Below the pieces are notes generated by a model. That model searched no databases. It saw only the letters and a program-made list of their open reading frames with translations, and was not told the origin of the DNA. The translations under genes were made by a program, and so were the position numbers. Shown piece after piece: positions 1-7,910 of a DNA stretch of 34,227 bases. Source of the DNA: a virus. Numbering within the stretch: the first letter of the stretch is position 1; every line of letters begins with the position of its first letter. The stretch lies in the IMG/VR virus record IMGVR_UViG_3300027985_000173, positions 1-34,227 of that record; one strand, 5' to 3'.

Positions 1-654
1 GACGTTCTCCAGGATCCAAAAAGTACACTTCACATGCCGTACGATACATGCTGGGTAGACTATCAGGATTCGGCACATAAGTACAATTCAAAAGGCGCTA
101 TTCTGATTGTAAAGGATACGGAAGACCAAAACATCTTAATTGCTGGCTTTGACTATTATGACGAGGCCGGTATATGGTTCCCATTGCCGTTCGTGGCGAA
201 ATTAACCAAAGGAGAGATTCTATTCACCTGTCCTTTAAATGTGTCTGATGAAGTCGGTCGAGAGTTGTATCAAGACTCAACAGCACTGTTAGGCCGCGCT
301 GTAAATATCGGTTGCACCTTCTTACGGCTTATAAATTGCCGCAATATCGAAACTCAGGACATTCAGCCGTCACGTGTGCTGAATGCCAGACGTAAGCGCA
401 AAAAGCGCCTACCTTTCGTAAGCTATAAAGTGTTGAACGTGAAATGTCCCGGTAATAAGAAGGCCACCAGCACGAAGGAAGACCCTACTGGCGCACACAA
501 CAGAGTTCACCTCTGCCGCGGACATTTCAAGACCTTCACCGAGGACGCGCCTCTTCTTGGAAAACACGTTGGCACCTATTGGTGGCAACCGACCGTTCGT
601 GGAACTAAGTCGAAGGGACTTGTGAACAAGGAATATCACGTAAAAACGAGCTAA
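1..654 (+). CDS. Partial phage protein of unknown function (5' end outside window)
   Basis: The reading frame is open to the left edge. The first internal ATG is at 34, but codons 1-33 continue in frame and read as coding, so the gene very likely starts upstream. The C-terminal third has the pattern HLCRGHFKTF...GKHVGTYWW...VRG, which I recognise from a family of uncharacterised phage and plasmid proteins; its function is not known to me. A basic stretch (about residues 120-136 of the visible part) separates it from the N-terminal part. GC content is about 43 percent in the first 240 bases, well below the roughly 57 percent of its neighbours, which hints at separate acquisition. The stop codon overlaps the ribosome binding site of the next gene, so both are probably in one operon. 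Confidence 0.75.
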   Translation, partial: DVLQDPKSTLHMPYDTCWVDYQDSAHKYNSKGAILIVKDTEDQNILIAGFDYYDEAGIWFPLPFVAKLTKGEILFTCPLNVSDEVGRELYQDSTALLGRAVNIGCTFLRLINCRNIETQDIQPSRVLNARRKRKKRLPFVSYKVLNVKCPGNKKATSTKEDPTGAHNRVHLCRGHFKTFTEDAPLLGKHVGTYWWQPTVRGTKSKGLVNKEYHVKTS

Positions 655-664
655 GGAGCTAGTC

Positions 665-1021
665 ATGGCAAAGGAACTTATCTGCAAAACGGAAGCCGAA
701 CTCTTCGGCGAGGTCGAGAAGCTGTCCATCTACAGCACCACCTATGCCGACGGCAATTACGCTGTCATAGCCGAGTGCTACGACGCCGATTTCGGCTGTG
801 ACGCCGCATACGGTGCAATCTCGGTCAACGTCCCGGAGGAGGCGCACAACCTCAAGGAAGGCGAGTTTTTCGCCAAGGCGTATTCCGAGGGTCTCCCCCT
901 GTTCAACCACCTCACCTCGCAGGGTCTTATCGAGCCCGTGGGCTGGGGTGTCGGTCAGGGTCATGTCACCCTGCCGGTAATGCGTTTCACCGATAAAGCC
1001 AAGGGGACTTTCAATGGATAG
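665..1021 (+). CDS. Small phage protein of unknown function
   Basis: This 118-residue acidic protein is not recognised. It begins ten bases after the previous stop behind a TAAGGAG ribosome binding site that overlaps that stop. It has no signal peptide, membrane segment or cysteine cluster; two cysteines near residues 38 and 45 are isolated. The composition (many Asp/Glu/Ala/Gly) and third-position GC bias match the core of the phage. Its last eight bases overlap the next gene (ATGGATAG), which implies translational coupling and supports it as a real gene. Confidence 0.75.
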   Translation: MAKELICKTEAELFGEVEKLSIYSTTYADGNYAVIAECYDADFGCDAAYGAISVNVPEEAHNLKEGEFFAKAYSEGLPLFNHLTSQGLIEPVGWGVGQGHVTLPVMRFTDKAKGTFNG

Positions 1022-1298
1022 AATCATCAAAGACCTGTGCGCCAGCATGGGCAAGAAAGTCGAGGAACAGGAGAACTTCTGCGAGGAGTGTGCTGACTTG
1101 GAAGCCGAGCTTGACGCCGAACAGTTTGAGCACGAGAACGACCTGAAGACGCTGTACTCCAAGCGCGAAGTCGCTGCCATTGTAATCGAGGCGGTCCGTG
1201 TGGCCACAGGGTCTGAGAAGCTGCGTGGCGCGGCCCGGAACAAACTTCTGCTCCAGCTCGAGCGTGACCTTCCGGACAAGGGGGTTATCCGTGCGTAG
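1014..1298 (+). CDS. Small acidic helical phage protein, unknown
   Basis: This 94-residue protein starts at ATG 1014 inside the end of the previous gene, with an AAGGGG motif about eight bases upstream. Residues 15-50 are very rich in Glu and Asp with heptad-like spacing and are likely helical, possibly coiled coil; a Cys-x2-Cys pair lies near residues 23-26. I do not recognise a family. Its end overlaps the GTG start of the next small gene by eight bases, so it is part of a chain of coupled genes. Confidence 0.72.
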   Translation: MDRIIKDLCASMGKKVEEQENFCEECADLEAELDAEQFEHENDLKTLYSKREVAAIVIEAVRVATGSEKLRGAARNKLLLQLERDLPDKGVIRA

Positions 1299-1374
1299 CT
1301 ATGTCCCGGTTGTCTGGTTCGTCCTGCTTATCGCCTTGATGGTGTTCGGGCAGTATTTGGATCAGGTGAAATGA
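1291..1374 (+). CDS. 27-residue single-pass membrane peptide
   Basis: A GTG-initiated frame of 27 residues is placed between two coupled genes. Its start overlaps the end of the 94-residue gene (GTGCGTAG) and its stop overlaps the next start (ATGA at 1371-1374). A GGGGG run lies seven bases upstream of the GTG. The product is almost entirely one hydrophobic helix (VPVVWFVLLIALMVFG, residues 5-20) with a polar charged tail ending in QYLDQVK. The exact overlaps on both sides are the main evidence that it is translated. Function unknown; a small inner membrane peptide is the plain reading. Confidence 0.6.
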   Translation: MRSYVPVVWFVLLIALMVFGQYLDQVK

Positions 1375-1676
1375 CAAGCGATCTTCGGGCAGCTCTCCAA
1401 TTGCGCCAGCTTAAAGCATGGGTTGAGGGGGTATCGTATCACGACAACCTCCTCAACACATGCGTGCCGGACTTTTCCTGCTGCCGTCCGCACCTTGCCA
1501 TATCCCTTGAGGAGCGCGAGGTGTTCATGGAACGGTGGTTGGCTGGGGACACGCCATTCATCAAAAAGCGGTGTCTGGAGTTCCTGGATGCCCTTGTTCG
1601 GGACATCTACGGGGACGGAGACAAGGAGTTTCGTGTGCATTATACGGGGGATGCTGGTTCTGGCCTAAAACAGTGA
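1371..1676 (+). CDS. Phage protein with CVPDFSCC motif, unknown function
   Basis: This 101-residue protein carries the motif CVPDFSCCRP near residues 31-40, followed by a short helical region. The xCxPDFSCC pattern recurs in small uncharacterised proteins of many tailed phages; its spacing suggests metal binding, but that is inference. The ATG overlaps the preceding stop (ATGA), so it is coupled to the 27-residue membrane peptide. It is the last gene of the left plus-strand operon: the terminator at 1705-1730 follows within 30 bases. Confidence 0.75.
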   Translation: MTSDLRAALQLRQLKAWVEGVSYHDNLLNTCVPDFSCCRPHLAISLEEREVFMERWLAGDTPFIKKRCLEFLDALVRDIYGDGDKEFRVHYTGDAGSGLKQ

Positions 1677-1677
1677 T

Positions 1678-1690
1678 CGGCATACCTGTA
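1678..1690 (+). repeat. 13-bp repeat, copy 1 (second copy at 23850-23862)
   Basis: The 13 bases CGGCATACCTGTA occur here just after the last gene of a plus-strand operon and just before its terminator. The same 13 bases occur at 23850-23862 in the same setting, after the last gene of the other plus-strand gene cluster and before its terminator. The shared context is the point of interest; by chance alone a few 13-mers are expected to repeat in 34 kb. Confidence 0.6.
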
Positions 1691-1704
1691 TTTCATATAA
1701 TAGG

Positions 1705-1730
1705 GGGTAACCTACGGGTTACCCTTTTTA
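1705..1730 (+). terminator. Intrinsic terminator of the left plus-strand operon
   Basis: GGGTAACC (1705-1712), loop TACG, GGTTACCC (1717-1724), then TTTTTA. The stem is a perfect 8 bp with a T-rich tail on the plus strand, 28 bases after the stop at 1676. Confidence 0.85.
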
Positions 1731-1738
1731 TTCCACAT

Positions 1739-1761
1739 AAAAAATCCCCGTATAAACGGGG
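1739..1761 (-). terminator. Intrinsic terminator of the late operon (distal)
   Basis: CCCCG (1746-1750) and CGGGG (1757-1761) form a 5-bp stem with a 6-base loop. Read on the minus strand it is followed by ATTTTTT. It lies downstream of a stronger hairpin at 1784-1811, so the late operon has two terminators in tandem. Confidence 0.65.
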
Positions 1762-1775
1762 GTAGAAAATAGGTG

Positions 1776-1811
1776 AAATTTAAGGGGACCACCCGTGAAA
1801 AGGTGGTCCCC
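1776..1811 (-). terminator. Terminator of the late structural and lysis operon (proximal)
   Basis: GGGGACCACC (1784-1793) and GGTGGTCCCC (1802-1811) form a perfect 10-bp stem with an 8-base loop, six bases after the stop of the last minus-strand gene. The minus-strand tail is TTAAATTT, only moderately T-rich, which may explain the second hairpin just beyond it. Confidence 0.75.
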
Positions 1812-1817
1812 GGTGGG

Positions 1818-2129
1818 TTAGTTTGCCCGCTCCAAACGGTTCAGCTTTTCGAGGATCACTTGGTTCTGGAGCTCGACCCGAATCACCGTTTTCTCCACGG
1901 TGCGGACGGTGGTGGTCGTGTACCCCATGAATCCGATAATAACCACTACGATGATACTGAAGAGGGACAAGAACAATTTCGTACTCAGCTTGGCGTTGAT
2001 GGCGTTCCACATCGCGGTCCGAGACTTGTCCATGTCCTCCCGGTGCTCCTTACAGGCACATTTCAGGTTTTCCAGTTTCTCCATGACGACTCCATGGTTG
2101 ATGCACTTGTCGTCCGTGCAGTCGGGCAT
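1818..2129 (-). CDS. Membrane protein with C-terminal coiled coil, lysis-cassette associated
   Basis: This 103-residue protein has a Cys-containing N-terminal half (C4, C9, C24, C26), one strong transmembrane segment at about residues 53-71 (LFLSLFSIIVVVIIGFMGY) and a C-terminal heptad-like helix. The architecture resembles small XhlA-like or holin-accessory proteins, but no specific family is certain. It follows the endolysin and is the last gene before the late-operon terminators. A part in lysis (holin, antiholin or spanin-like) is inferred from position and topology only. Confidence 0.7.
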   Translation of the reverse strand: MPDCTDDKCINHGVVMEKLENLKCACKEHREDMDKSRTAMWNAINAKLSTKLFLSLFSIIVVVIIGFMGYTTTTVRTVEKTVIRVELQNQVILEKLNRLERAN

Positions 2130-2141
2130 CCCGGCATCTCC

Positions 2142-2561
2142 TTAATCTACGAGTTCGAAGTGGACAAGATCTTGGAAGTCCTGATCGGTCACAGGCTCAA
2201 GGTCCATGTCCCAATTCCCGCCCCATCTTACATTCAGGCCGAGGTGCTTGGCTTCAGTGAGGACGATCCCTGCCAGCAGGATGCAGTGCGCTTTGTGATA
2301 GGAGAGCTTTCCATTCACAAACGGAGTGAGGTCGAAAGCCTTGGCAAGATCGTCGGGGTGCATCACGTTGTGACGACTTTCCGGCCAATGTACTTTCGAC
2401 TTCTTCTCCGCAAAGTATTGTTCTTGCAACTCCCGGGAGCGCCGGCCATCGGTCACTGAAAAATCAATGAGCCCGATGGCCAGCACGTTGTGAGCGAGCT
2501 TCTGCAGTTCGGGAACCACAGTCGCGAGCCGTCTCTTGGATGCGTTACCGAACTGCAGCAT
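2142..2561 (-). CDS. Endolysin, M15 (VanY/L-Ala-D-Glu) peptidase type
   Basis: This 139-residue protein has the zinc peptidase signature of family M15: the SxH...AxD element ESRHNVMHPDDLAKAFDL (H64, D77) and the C-terminal DLVHFEL element (D131, H134). WGGNWD at 113-118 is the usual block between them. These enzymes cleave peptide bonds in the peptidoglycan stem. There is no signal peptide, so release across the inner membrane should need a holin. A few extra residues between the zinc-ligand His and Asp are common in phage members. Its neighbours are a holin-like protein, a lipoprotein and another membrane protein, which together form a lysis cassette. Confidence 0.92.
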   Translation of the reverse strand: MLQFGNASKRRLATVVPELQKLAHNVLAIGLIDFSVTDGRRSRELQEQYFAEKKSKVHWPESRHNVMHPDDLAKAFDLTPFVNGKLSYHKAHCILLAGIVLTEAKHLGLNVRWGGNWDMDLEPVTDQDFQDLVHFELVD

Positions 2562-2563
2562 GA

Positions 2564-2749
2564 TTAGCCCTCCGGGGGAACGTCACCGGGGAAAGCATCT
2601 TCGGCCTTGGGGAGTTCCTCAAGGCGAGCCTGCAACTCGGCAACGGTGGGTTCAGCATCATCCCAGCTGTCAATCAGGTCCAGGACAGCCGGTACGCCAT
2701 AGGTGAGAGCGGCCTTGACCAGCTCTTTCGTTACTTCAGGACTGAACAT
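2564..2749 (-). CDS. Small acidic protein in lysis cassette, unknown
   Basis: This 61-residue protein ends two bases before the endolysin start and begins 14 bases after the lipoprotein stop, so it is in one transcript with both. Residues 3-28 form a mildly amphipathic helix; the C-terminal half is rich in Glu/Asp/Pro. Small proteins of this shape are common next to phage endolysins, but I know no function for them. Confidence 0.7.
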   Translation of the reverse strand: MFSPEVTKELVKAALTYGVPAVLDLIDSWDDAEPTVAELQARLEELPKAEDAFPGDVPPEG

Positions 2750-2762
2750 AGTTCACGCCTCC

Positions 2763-3191
2763 TTAGTTCAACAGCCCGAACGCGGAGGCGAGATCGTCCG
2801 GGATGGCGATTTCTTCCTTACCGATATTCGTGGCCGTGCGGTTGTAGGTGTCCAGCATCGTCATAGCGTTGCCCACAAGGGACGAGATAGCCTTAATCAG
2901 CGCAGAACGGTTGTCGTCCGTCTTGGCCGAGATGTAGGCTTGCAGCGCTACGTTGCCGGTGGTGATGGCGGCTTCGGTTCCACCGAGGGCCGGAAGCATC
3001 GTGTCCTTGAAGGTGACACGGTCTTCGGCCGGGATGGTGGTATCCAGCCAGACCTGCTTGGATGCGGCGTGAGCCGTCTCGTACAAGGCTTCCACCGTCT
3101 TGAGGGTCCGGTCCGCGTACTTCACCTCATTGCAGCCGACAAGGGCCAGCATGAGGCACAGCAGGACCAGAATGGGGATGGTTTTACGCAT
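2763..3191 (-). CDS. Phage lipoprotein (possible outer spanin-like role)
   Basis: The 142-residue product has a basic N-terminus, a hydrophobic core and the lipobox LVGC with the modified cysteine at position 20, so the mature protein is about 122 residues on the periplasmic side. The mature part is Ala/Thr-rich and helical. Its start overlaps the end of the holin-like gene by eight bases. A lipoprotein in a lysis cassette suggests an outer-membrane lysis factor, but it is longer than typical o-spanins and no proline-rich region is seen, so spanin is only a hypothesis. Confidence 0.8.
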   Translation of the reverse strand: MRKTIPILVLLCLMLALVGCNEVKYADRTLKTVEALYETAHAASKQVWLDTTIPAEDRVTFKDTMLPALGGTEAAITTGNVALQAYISAKTDDNRSALIKAISSLVGNAMTMLDTYNRTATNIGKEEIAIPDDLASAFGLLN

Positions 3192-3426
3192 CGGGTTTAC
3201 ACTCCTTTTCCTTGGGTTTCTCGAAAGGCTTCTGGACCACCTTGCCAGTCAAGGCGGTGCCGATAAGCGATATTATGGTCGAGGCTTCCCAAACGGTAGG
3301 AAGTTTTCCCTCGTTCATAATCACATTTATGGCCAGCAGAAGAAGGTTGGCGACGACAATCGTGAACGCCATGATTCTTGTAAAGGAGGTGTCTCCGTTC
3401 GACTCCTGAAAGATTTGCCATGCCAT
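3184..3426 (-). CDS. Two-TM holin-like protein
   Basis: This 80-residue protein starts with MAWQIFQESNGDTS, then has two hydrophobic segments (about residues 18-36 and 47-63) and a basic, lysine-rich tail (KPFEKPKEKECK). The size, two TM helices and charged C-terminus match class II holins or related phage membrane proteins with the same N-terminal pattern. It lies directly after the protease gene, with only one base between the two, and overlaps the lipoprotein gene. Holin function is inferred from topology and neighbours. Confidence 0.72.
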   Translation of the reverse strand: MAWQIFQESNGDTSFTRIMAFTIVVANLLLLAINVIMNEGKLPTVWEASTIISLIGTALTGKVVQKPFEKPKEKECKPDA

Positions 3427-3427
3427 G

Positions 3428-6067
3428 TTAGCTCCCGATCGTCACGGTTGCGGGGTCGGAGGTCGTCTGCACCGGGCTAAAGTCGGGGGCCGAGGTGTAG
3501 CATTCCACGATGGAGTCATGAGACTCACCCACATGGTCCACGATAGCCTGCGCTTCGATGGATGCCAGACAGTAGTTGGCAATCGTTCCAGAGTTCTGCA
3601 CCGCCGTATAGCGAAGCTGCGCGATGCGTGTTCCACGCGGAACATTTACGCGCTTGCTCCGCTGCGTCCAGTTACCGGGGGCGGTAGTCTGGTCCGTGTC
3701 GGCTTCAAGCAGGGTAGGTGCGACACCGATGTTCGAGCGGCTTTCCCAACCAGCGATTGCCGGGTAACCGGAATCATCGGCCGTGTTGTTGTACCCGCGC
3801 TGGAAGAACTTGGTCGCGATGCTAACCTTGCCGGCGTCAACAGTCTCCTCGGCCTCAGTGGTGTTGGAGGCGTCGTAAACGCGCATCTGGATACCGTCGA
3901 AGATGCCGTTGCAGATGGTTCCACTCACCAGCGTTTGATTCACGTCAACACGAATCTTCGTGGTATTCGTGGGGATAGCAATACCGGACAGGAAACGCGG
4001 ACTCCACGTCTGGACGGTCCATTCAGTGTCGTCCGATTGGTGCAGTACAGAGATGTCCGTGTCGGTGTTGTCCACAGCGGTCACGGTCACTTGGATGGAG
4101 TCGTTCGGCAGAGCCTGCGCGAAGTTGCAGCCAATCGCGTACTCAAGGAAGAGGGCCGCGTTGCCTGCTGCAATTGTGGCCAGCGCCTCGGCATCGGTAA
4201 TCTCAGCGGTCTGGTGGATATGGGTCGTTCCGGTGGGCTGGAAATAGTAGTTCCAGGAGTACGCCCACCACGTCTGAGTCGTCTGCACGACTGCTCCGGT
4301 TCCCGTGGCAACCGTCCAGTTCGCGAAGCTGCCAAACTGAAAACATCTGTTAAGCAGGGGGACATCCCACATCTTAGCACCACACAGCACTTCAATGGGA
4401 ACACACTGATACCAATATCCTCCATCACCGATGACGCCGTTGAACAGTTCGCCGGCCGGCTGGAAAGGTTGGTCCTCGTAGTCTATGCCAGTAGGTGAAC
4501 CCATCTCCGAATTATTCCAGATGCGGGGTAAGTTGGCGGCCAGGATGGTTCCGGTCTGGCGCCAAGTCGTTGTCGTCTCGTCACCCAACCCGGTCGACCA
4601 AGTTGCCTCATTGGTCCATTGCACCATCCAAGTCTCGGCATCATCCGTAGTGGGAATCCAATCGTCCTTCACGGCCATTATGGTGTCATAGACGGATTCC
4701 AGCTCCCCGGCTTCGCGTAGGCGGGGGGTTACGTCAAAGGTCGTGAAACAATCGCAGATCGTGGTGGGGCCGATAAGCGCACCGAGCGGGTAGACCATGC
4801 GGTCCATCGTGAACGTGGGGCCGTCCCCGGTCGGGTCCAAGTAGGCCATTGCCGCCGTCGTGGAGGCGATGGTGTTCTTAGAAATCAGTCCGGGACAGGT
4901 CGCCGGGAAATACGCCTCAAGGGCAGCGATCACGGCATCCGTTTCGGTGGCGTCAGCGGGAGCGGACCAACCTTCCAAAAGGCAGCACACGACACCCGAC
5001 ATGAACCCGGTCGCCATGGATGTGCCATTGTACCAATCCATAGACAGCCCACGAGTCCCTGCGAGAATGTCACGACCGGGCGCGTTGGAGTCCACGTCCG
5101 AGCCGTAATTGGAAAAGGTGCAGTGCTGGTCGTCCATGTCCGTTGCCGCAATGGTGAATGTATGGGAGTCCGATCCGGGGAAAAAGTTCGCCGTGTTGCC
5201 GTTGTTACCAGCAGCACAGACAGGGATGATTCCCGCCCCGGCAAGAGCCGCCATCGGGGTTGAGTAAGAAAGGGAACCACCCCAAGAACAATTGCATATT
5301 GCGGGTGTATTGGGATAGTTCGCCGTGTGGTAGGACACGACAGCATTCACGGCATTGGTGAGGCTGGTAATGGTTCCGGAGCCGGCCGCGTTGAGACCCT
5401 TTCCCCACTTAACCGGAGATTGCTTGGCGGGGCCGAATACCTTGCCAGTACCGGAGGATGCCACATGCGTGCCGTGGGAGTTGTCGTCGATATTCGTGAC
5501 GTAATATTCATACAGCTTTTCCGATTTGGTGAGCTTACCGTCACAGACCAGAAATTCAGGATGCTCGTCGTCGACCCCGGAATCTACGTCATAGTAGATA
5601 ACCCCGTTGCCTTGCTTGCCAGTGTTCTGGATAACATGCACACCCTTGGCAATGCTGCGTTTCAGGGTTCCGCCCAAGTTATTCACCAAGGACTCAACAC
5701 GAAAATGGCCCCAATGTGCGCCTTGCACAGTCGGGTCGTATTCAACGTGCCTGTCCAATCCGGTGTACTTGTATTTGGCAGGGAGTTCACCAGATGCCAG
5801 CAGGTCGATGAAATTGGAATCATAGGTCAGGTTCTGTGCTTCACAATGGGAAACAGGCGTGTCACCATCGACAGCCTGTTCCACACTTTCACACATATTG
5901 ATACAGGCAAGGGCTTCTTCCTGCGTCATGTTTTCCGGGTAGTGCAGGCTGAAGTTCCGGGGGAGGGCATCATAGTCGGTGTCCACAGTGAACCCGAACT
6001 CCTCCAAAAAGAAATCGAAGTTGTCCCGGGTCGCCTGCTCGGTGAGAGAAACTTCAATGACGGACAT
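3428..6067 (-). CDS. Subtilisin-like (S8) serine protease with I9-like prodomain and jelly-roll C-terminal modules
   Basis: This 879-residue protein carries a complete S8 active site: Asp in DSGVDDEHPEF (D162), His in NSHGTHVAS (H198), oxyanion Asn in AAGNNG (N288) and Ser in NGTSMATGF (S350). Residues 1-70 resemble an inhibitor I9 prodomain and end with the typical VEQAVDGD. Residues 575-732 and roughly 748-842 look like beta-sandwich modules (a W in the first strand region; a P-x-GT/NT-x-KI/RI strand; a closing FDGIQMRV or ASIEAQA strand), similar in pattern to galactose-binding folds. There is no signal peptide. It lies after the tail fibre genes and before the holin, so it could be a virion tail or adhesion protease, a maturation protease, or a lysis-time enzyme. 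Its start overlaps the preceding stop by one base. Confidence 0.9.
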   Translation of the reverse strand: MSVIEVSLTEQATRDNFDFFLEEFGFTVDTDYDALPRNFSLHYPENMTQEEALACINMCESVEQAVDGDTPVSHCEAQNLTYDSNFIDLLASGELPAKYKYTGLDRHVEYDPTVQGAHWGHFRVESLVNNLGGTLKRSIAKGVHVIQNTGKQGNGVIYYDVDSGVDDEHPEFLVCDGKLTKSEKLYEYYVTNIDDNSHGTHVASSGTGKVFGPAKQSPVKWGKGLNAAGSGTITSLTNAVNAVVSYHTANYPNTPAICNCSWGGSLSYSTPMAALAGAGIIPVCAAGNNGNTANFFPGSDSHTFTIAATDMDDQHCTFSNYGSDVDSNAPGRDILAGTRGLSMDWYNGTSMATGFMSGVVCCLLEGWSAPADATETDAVIAALEAYFPATCPGLISKNTIASTTAAMAYLDPTGDGPTFTMDRMVYPLGALIGPTTICDCFTTFDVTPRLREAGELESVYDTIMAVKDDWIPTTDDAETWMVQWTNEATWSTGLGDETTTTWRQTGTILAANLPRIWNNSEMGSPTGIDYEDQPFQPAGELFNGVIGDGGYWYQCVPIEVLCGAKMWDVPLLNRCFQFGSFANWTVATGTGAVVQTTQTWWAYSWNYYFQPTGTTHIHQTAEITDAEALATIAAGNAALFLEYAIGCNFAQALPNDSIQVTVTAVDNTDTDISVLHQSDDTEWTVQTWSPRFLSGIAIPTNTTKIRVDVNQTLVSGTICNGIFDGIQMRVYDASNTTEAEETVDAGKVSIATKFFQRGYNNTADDSGYPAIAGWESRSNIGVAPTLLEADTDQTTAPGNWTQRSKRVNVPRGTRIAQLRYTAVQNSGTIANYCLASIEAQAIVDHVGESHDSIVECYTSAPDFSPVQTTSDPATVTIGS

Positions 6068-6450
6068 TAGCTACCTGCCTTCGGGGAAGCGAACTCGTGC
6101 ATCCAAGTGCCGATGTTATGGGTATTGCCAGAGGTCAGGGGAACCAACGAAGTCGGCACCATCAGCAGAATCGCCGAATTGGTGTCGTCCACGAGCGCAA
6201 GGTGGCTGCCGGTTCCGGTTGCCGTAATGGAGATTCCGGTCTTGGCCGCAACGGTGAAACGCCGGCCAGAGATCAGCCCTGCCGCCAGCGTAAAATCGCC
6301 GGAGGTCATGGCAACGGAGGAAAGGGTGGCGGCCGCAACCTCGGAGTAGAGATCAACTCCGGTGTTGAGGGTAACCATGCGTTCGGCGTTGTCCGCAATG
6401 TACTGGAGCGCGGCGTCCAATACAGCATCTGCGATCAGTCTATCGGCCAT
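6067..6450 (-). CDS. Small virion/tail protein of fibre region, unknown
   Basis: This 127-residue protein has an N-terminal helix (MADRLIADAVLDAALQYI) and a Thr/Ala/Gly-rich beta-like remainder. The segment LALVDDTNSAILLMVPTS recalls short beta modules in phage tail proteins. It sits ten bases after the tail fibre stop and overlaps the protease start, so it is in the late operon between host-recognition genes. It is probably a minor structural protein; no specific function is claimed. Confidence 0.72.
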   Translation of the reverse strand: MADRLIADAVLDAALQYIADNAERMVTLNTGVDLYSEVAAATLSSVAMTSGDFTLAAGLISGRRFTVAAKTGISITATGTGSHLALVDDTNSAILLMVPTSLVPLTSGNTHNIGTWMHEFASPKAGS

Positions 6451-6460
6451 GATATTCTCC

Positions 6461-7909
6461 TTATGTCAGGTTAACGAGAAGGGTTGCGGAAACATCGGCA
6501 AGCGTGGCATCCTGCGAGGAGGGTGCAACCACTCCAAGGACATCACCGATAGCAAAGTCGGTTGCGGTTGCCACGGTAAAAGTTGCAGTCTGCCCGGCAG
6601 CGGCGAAATCCATCGTCCCGATGGAGACACCGTTCTTCGTGATGGTAAAGGAGGCCAAGGCGGTCGCTGCTACGTTGCCATAACCTTGGGAACTGTTCTC
6701 AGCGGTTGCCGGCACCGTGAAGGGTCTGGCCGCCACATGCTGAAACACCAGCGCAGAGGCCGAGGGGAGCCCGGAGGTGAAGAACGACAGGTCATAAGGA
6801 CGGCCCGTTGCCGTGGTGAGCTCCACAACCTCACCCTGAATGAACGTACCCTCGTAGCCGTTGATAGTCACGGAGGTATCGGCTTCCACACGCATGGCGA
6901 TGTAAAAGTAATCGTCCTCAACAACTTCGGTGACCGGACCGGAGATAGTGAAGAACTCGTCGGTGGAACCTGTTTCAACGAGGGACCGGGCGATAACCGT
7001 ATCGGTGGCGCCTGCGTCGGTTACATGATGCAGGTGCGCGGACATCCACTCACCAGCGGTTGCGAGGGCCACCGAAACACAAGCGGTGACCTTCATCTTG
7101 CTAATGCCGGCCGGGACGTAGACTCTTCCGGGGTTGGTGCCGTTGTAGAATCCGTCCGTGTCGATCAGCGGGGAACCGAAAGCTGCTATTTCCGTGAGTG
7201 CCGAAATGTCCTGCGTGGTCAGGGCGGAACCGGGGGTCACAACACCCTTGAAGGGAACAGCGTAGGATGCACCGGAGGACAGGCCAAGGGTTGCCACGTC
7301 GATGAACTCAAGGGCATCACCAGCAGCATTGACCCGTGCAAGATACGTTTCCGACCCGGTGTAGGTCGAAGGGGTATCGGTGAGGGCCAGAAAGGTAGTG
7401 GAGCCACCCCCGGCAATGGTAGCGAAAACGAGCCCGTCTAACGTACCATTCACAACCAGCGCCTGCCCGGCAGTTCCGTAAGTGGCTGGGGTATCCGAGA
7501 GCCCGAGAAGGGTGGTCGCCCCGCCACCGCTGCCGCCGGAAGCAACCGCCCAAAGGCCGTCAGTCGTCCCGTCCATGTAGAGCAGGGCAAGGGTCTCGGG
7601 GTCGACGGTGACGGAGGTTGCACCCACGACAACGTCCACCGAATTGGTGTCGTCCGTGTTGTGGACAACGAAAAGGCGTTTTGTTGCCGCAATGGTCAGG
7701 CTATGACCCACTCCGGGGTTGGACACCGCAATGGTGATCGCCCTTTGGAGGTCAGTAATAGCCAGCACCGCATCGGCGGTCGCCATGTCAACGGCGAAAA
7801 CGTCAGTGATGGCTTTATCGATATTCGTAAAGCCGTCATTGATCGTCACTTCCTTGTTCGCCTGATTGGTGGCGACATGCGTGATAGCAAGGTTCGGGGA
7901 TTCTGCCAT
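6461..7909 (-). CDS. Tail fibre / DUF2793-type tail protein
   Basis: The start at 7909 is chosen because GGAGG lies eight bases upstream and the preceding gene ends at 7911; an upstream ATG at 7951 would overlap that gene. Residues 3-40 (NLAITHVATNQANKEVTIND) match the DUF2793 N-terminal pattern. Two repeats of the common phage fibre motif, xLLGLSDTPATYGTAGQxLVVNG and xFLALTDTPSTY, lie at about 132-163 and 171-203. A glycine hinge (SGGSGGG) precedes them. The C-terminal domain (from about 385) has the pattern FTVPATAENSS...ITKNGVSIGTMDFA known from phage receptor-binding proteins. The likely role is host surface recognition. Confidence 0.85.
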   Translation of the reverse strand: MAESPNLAITHVATNQANKEVTINDGFTNIDKAITDVFAVDMATADAVLAITDLQRAITIAVSNPGVGHSLTIAATKRLFVVHNTDDTNSVDVVVGATSVTVDPETLALLYMDGTTDGLWAVASGGSGGGATTLLGLSDTPATYGTAGQALVVNGTLDGLVFATIAGGGSTTFLALTDTPSTYTGSETYLARVNAAGDALEFIDVATLGLSSGASYAVPFKGVVTPGSALTTQDISALTEIAAFGSPLIDTDGFYNGTNPGRVYVPAGISKMKVTACVSVALATAGEWMSAHLHHVTDAGATDTVIARSLVETGSTDEFFTISGPVTEVVEDDYFYIAMRVEADTSVTINGYEGTFIQGEVVELTTATGRPYDLSFFTSGLPSASALVFQHVAARPFTVPATAENSSQGYGNVAATALASFTITKNGVSIGTMDFAAAGQTATFTVATATDFAIGDVLGVVAPSSQDATLADVSATLLVNLT

Positions 7910-7910
7910 T

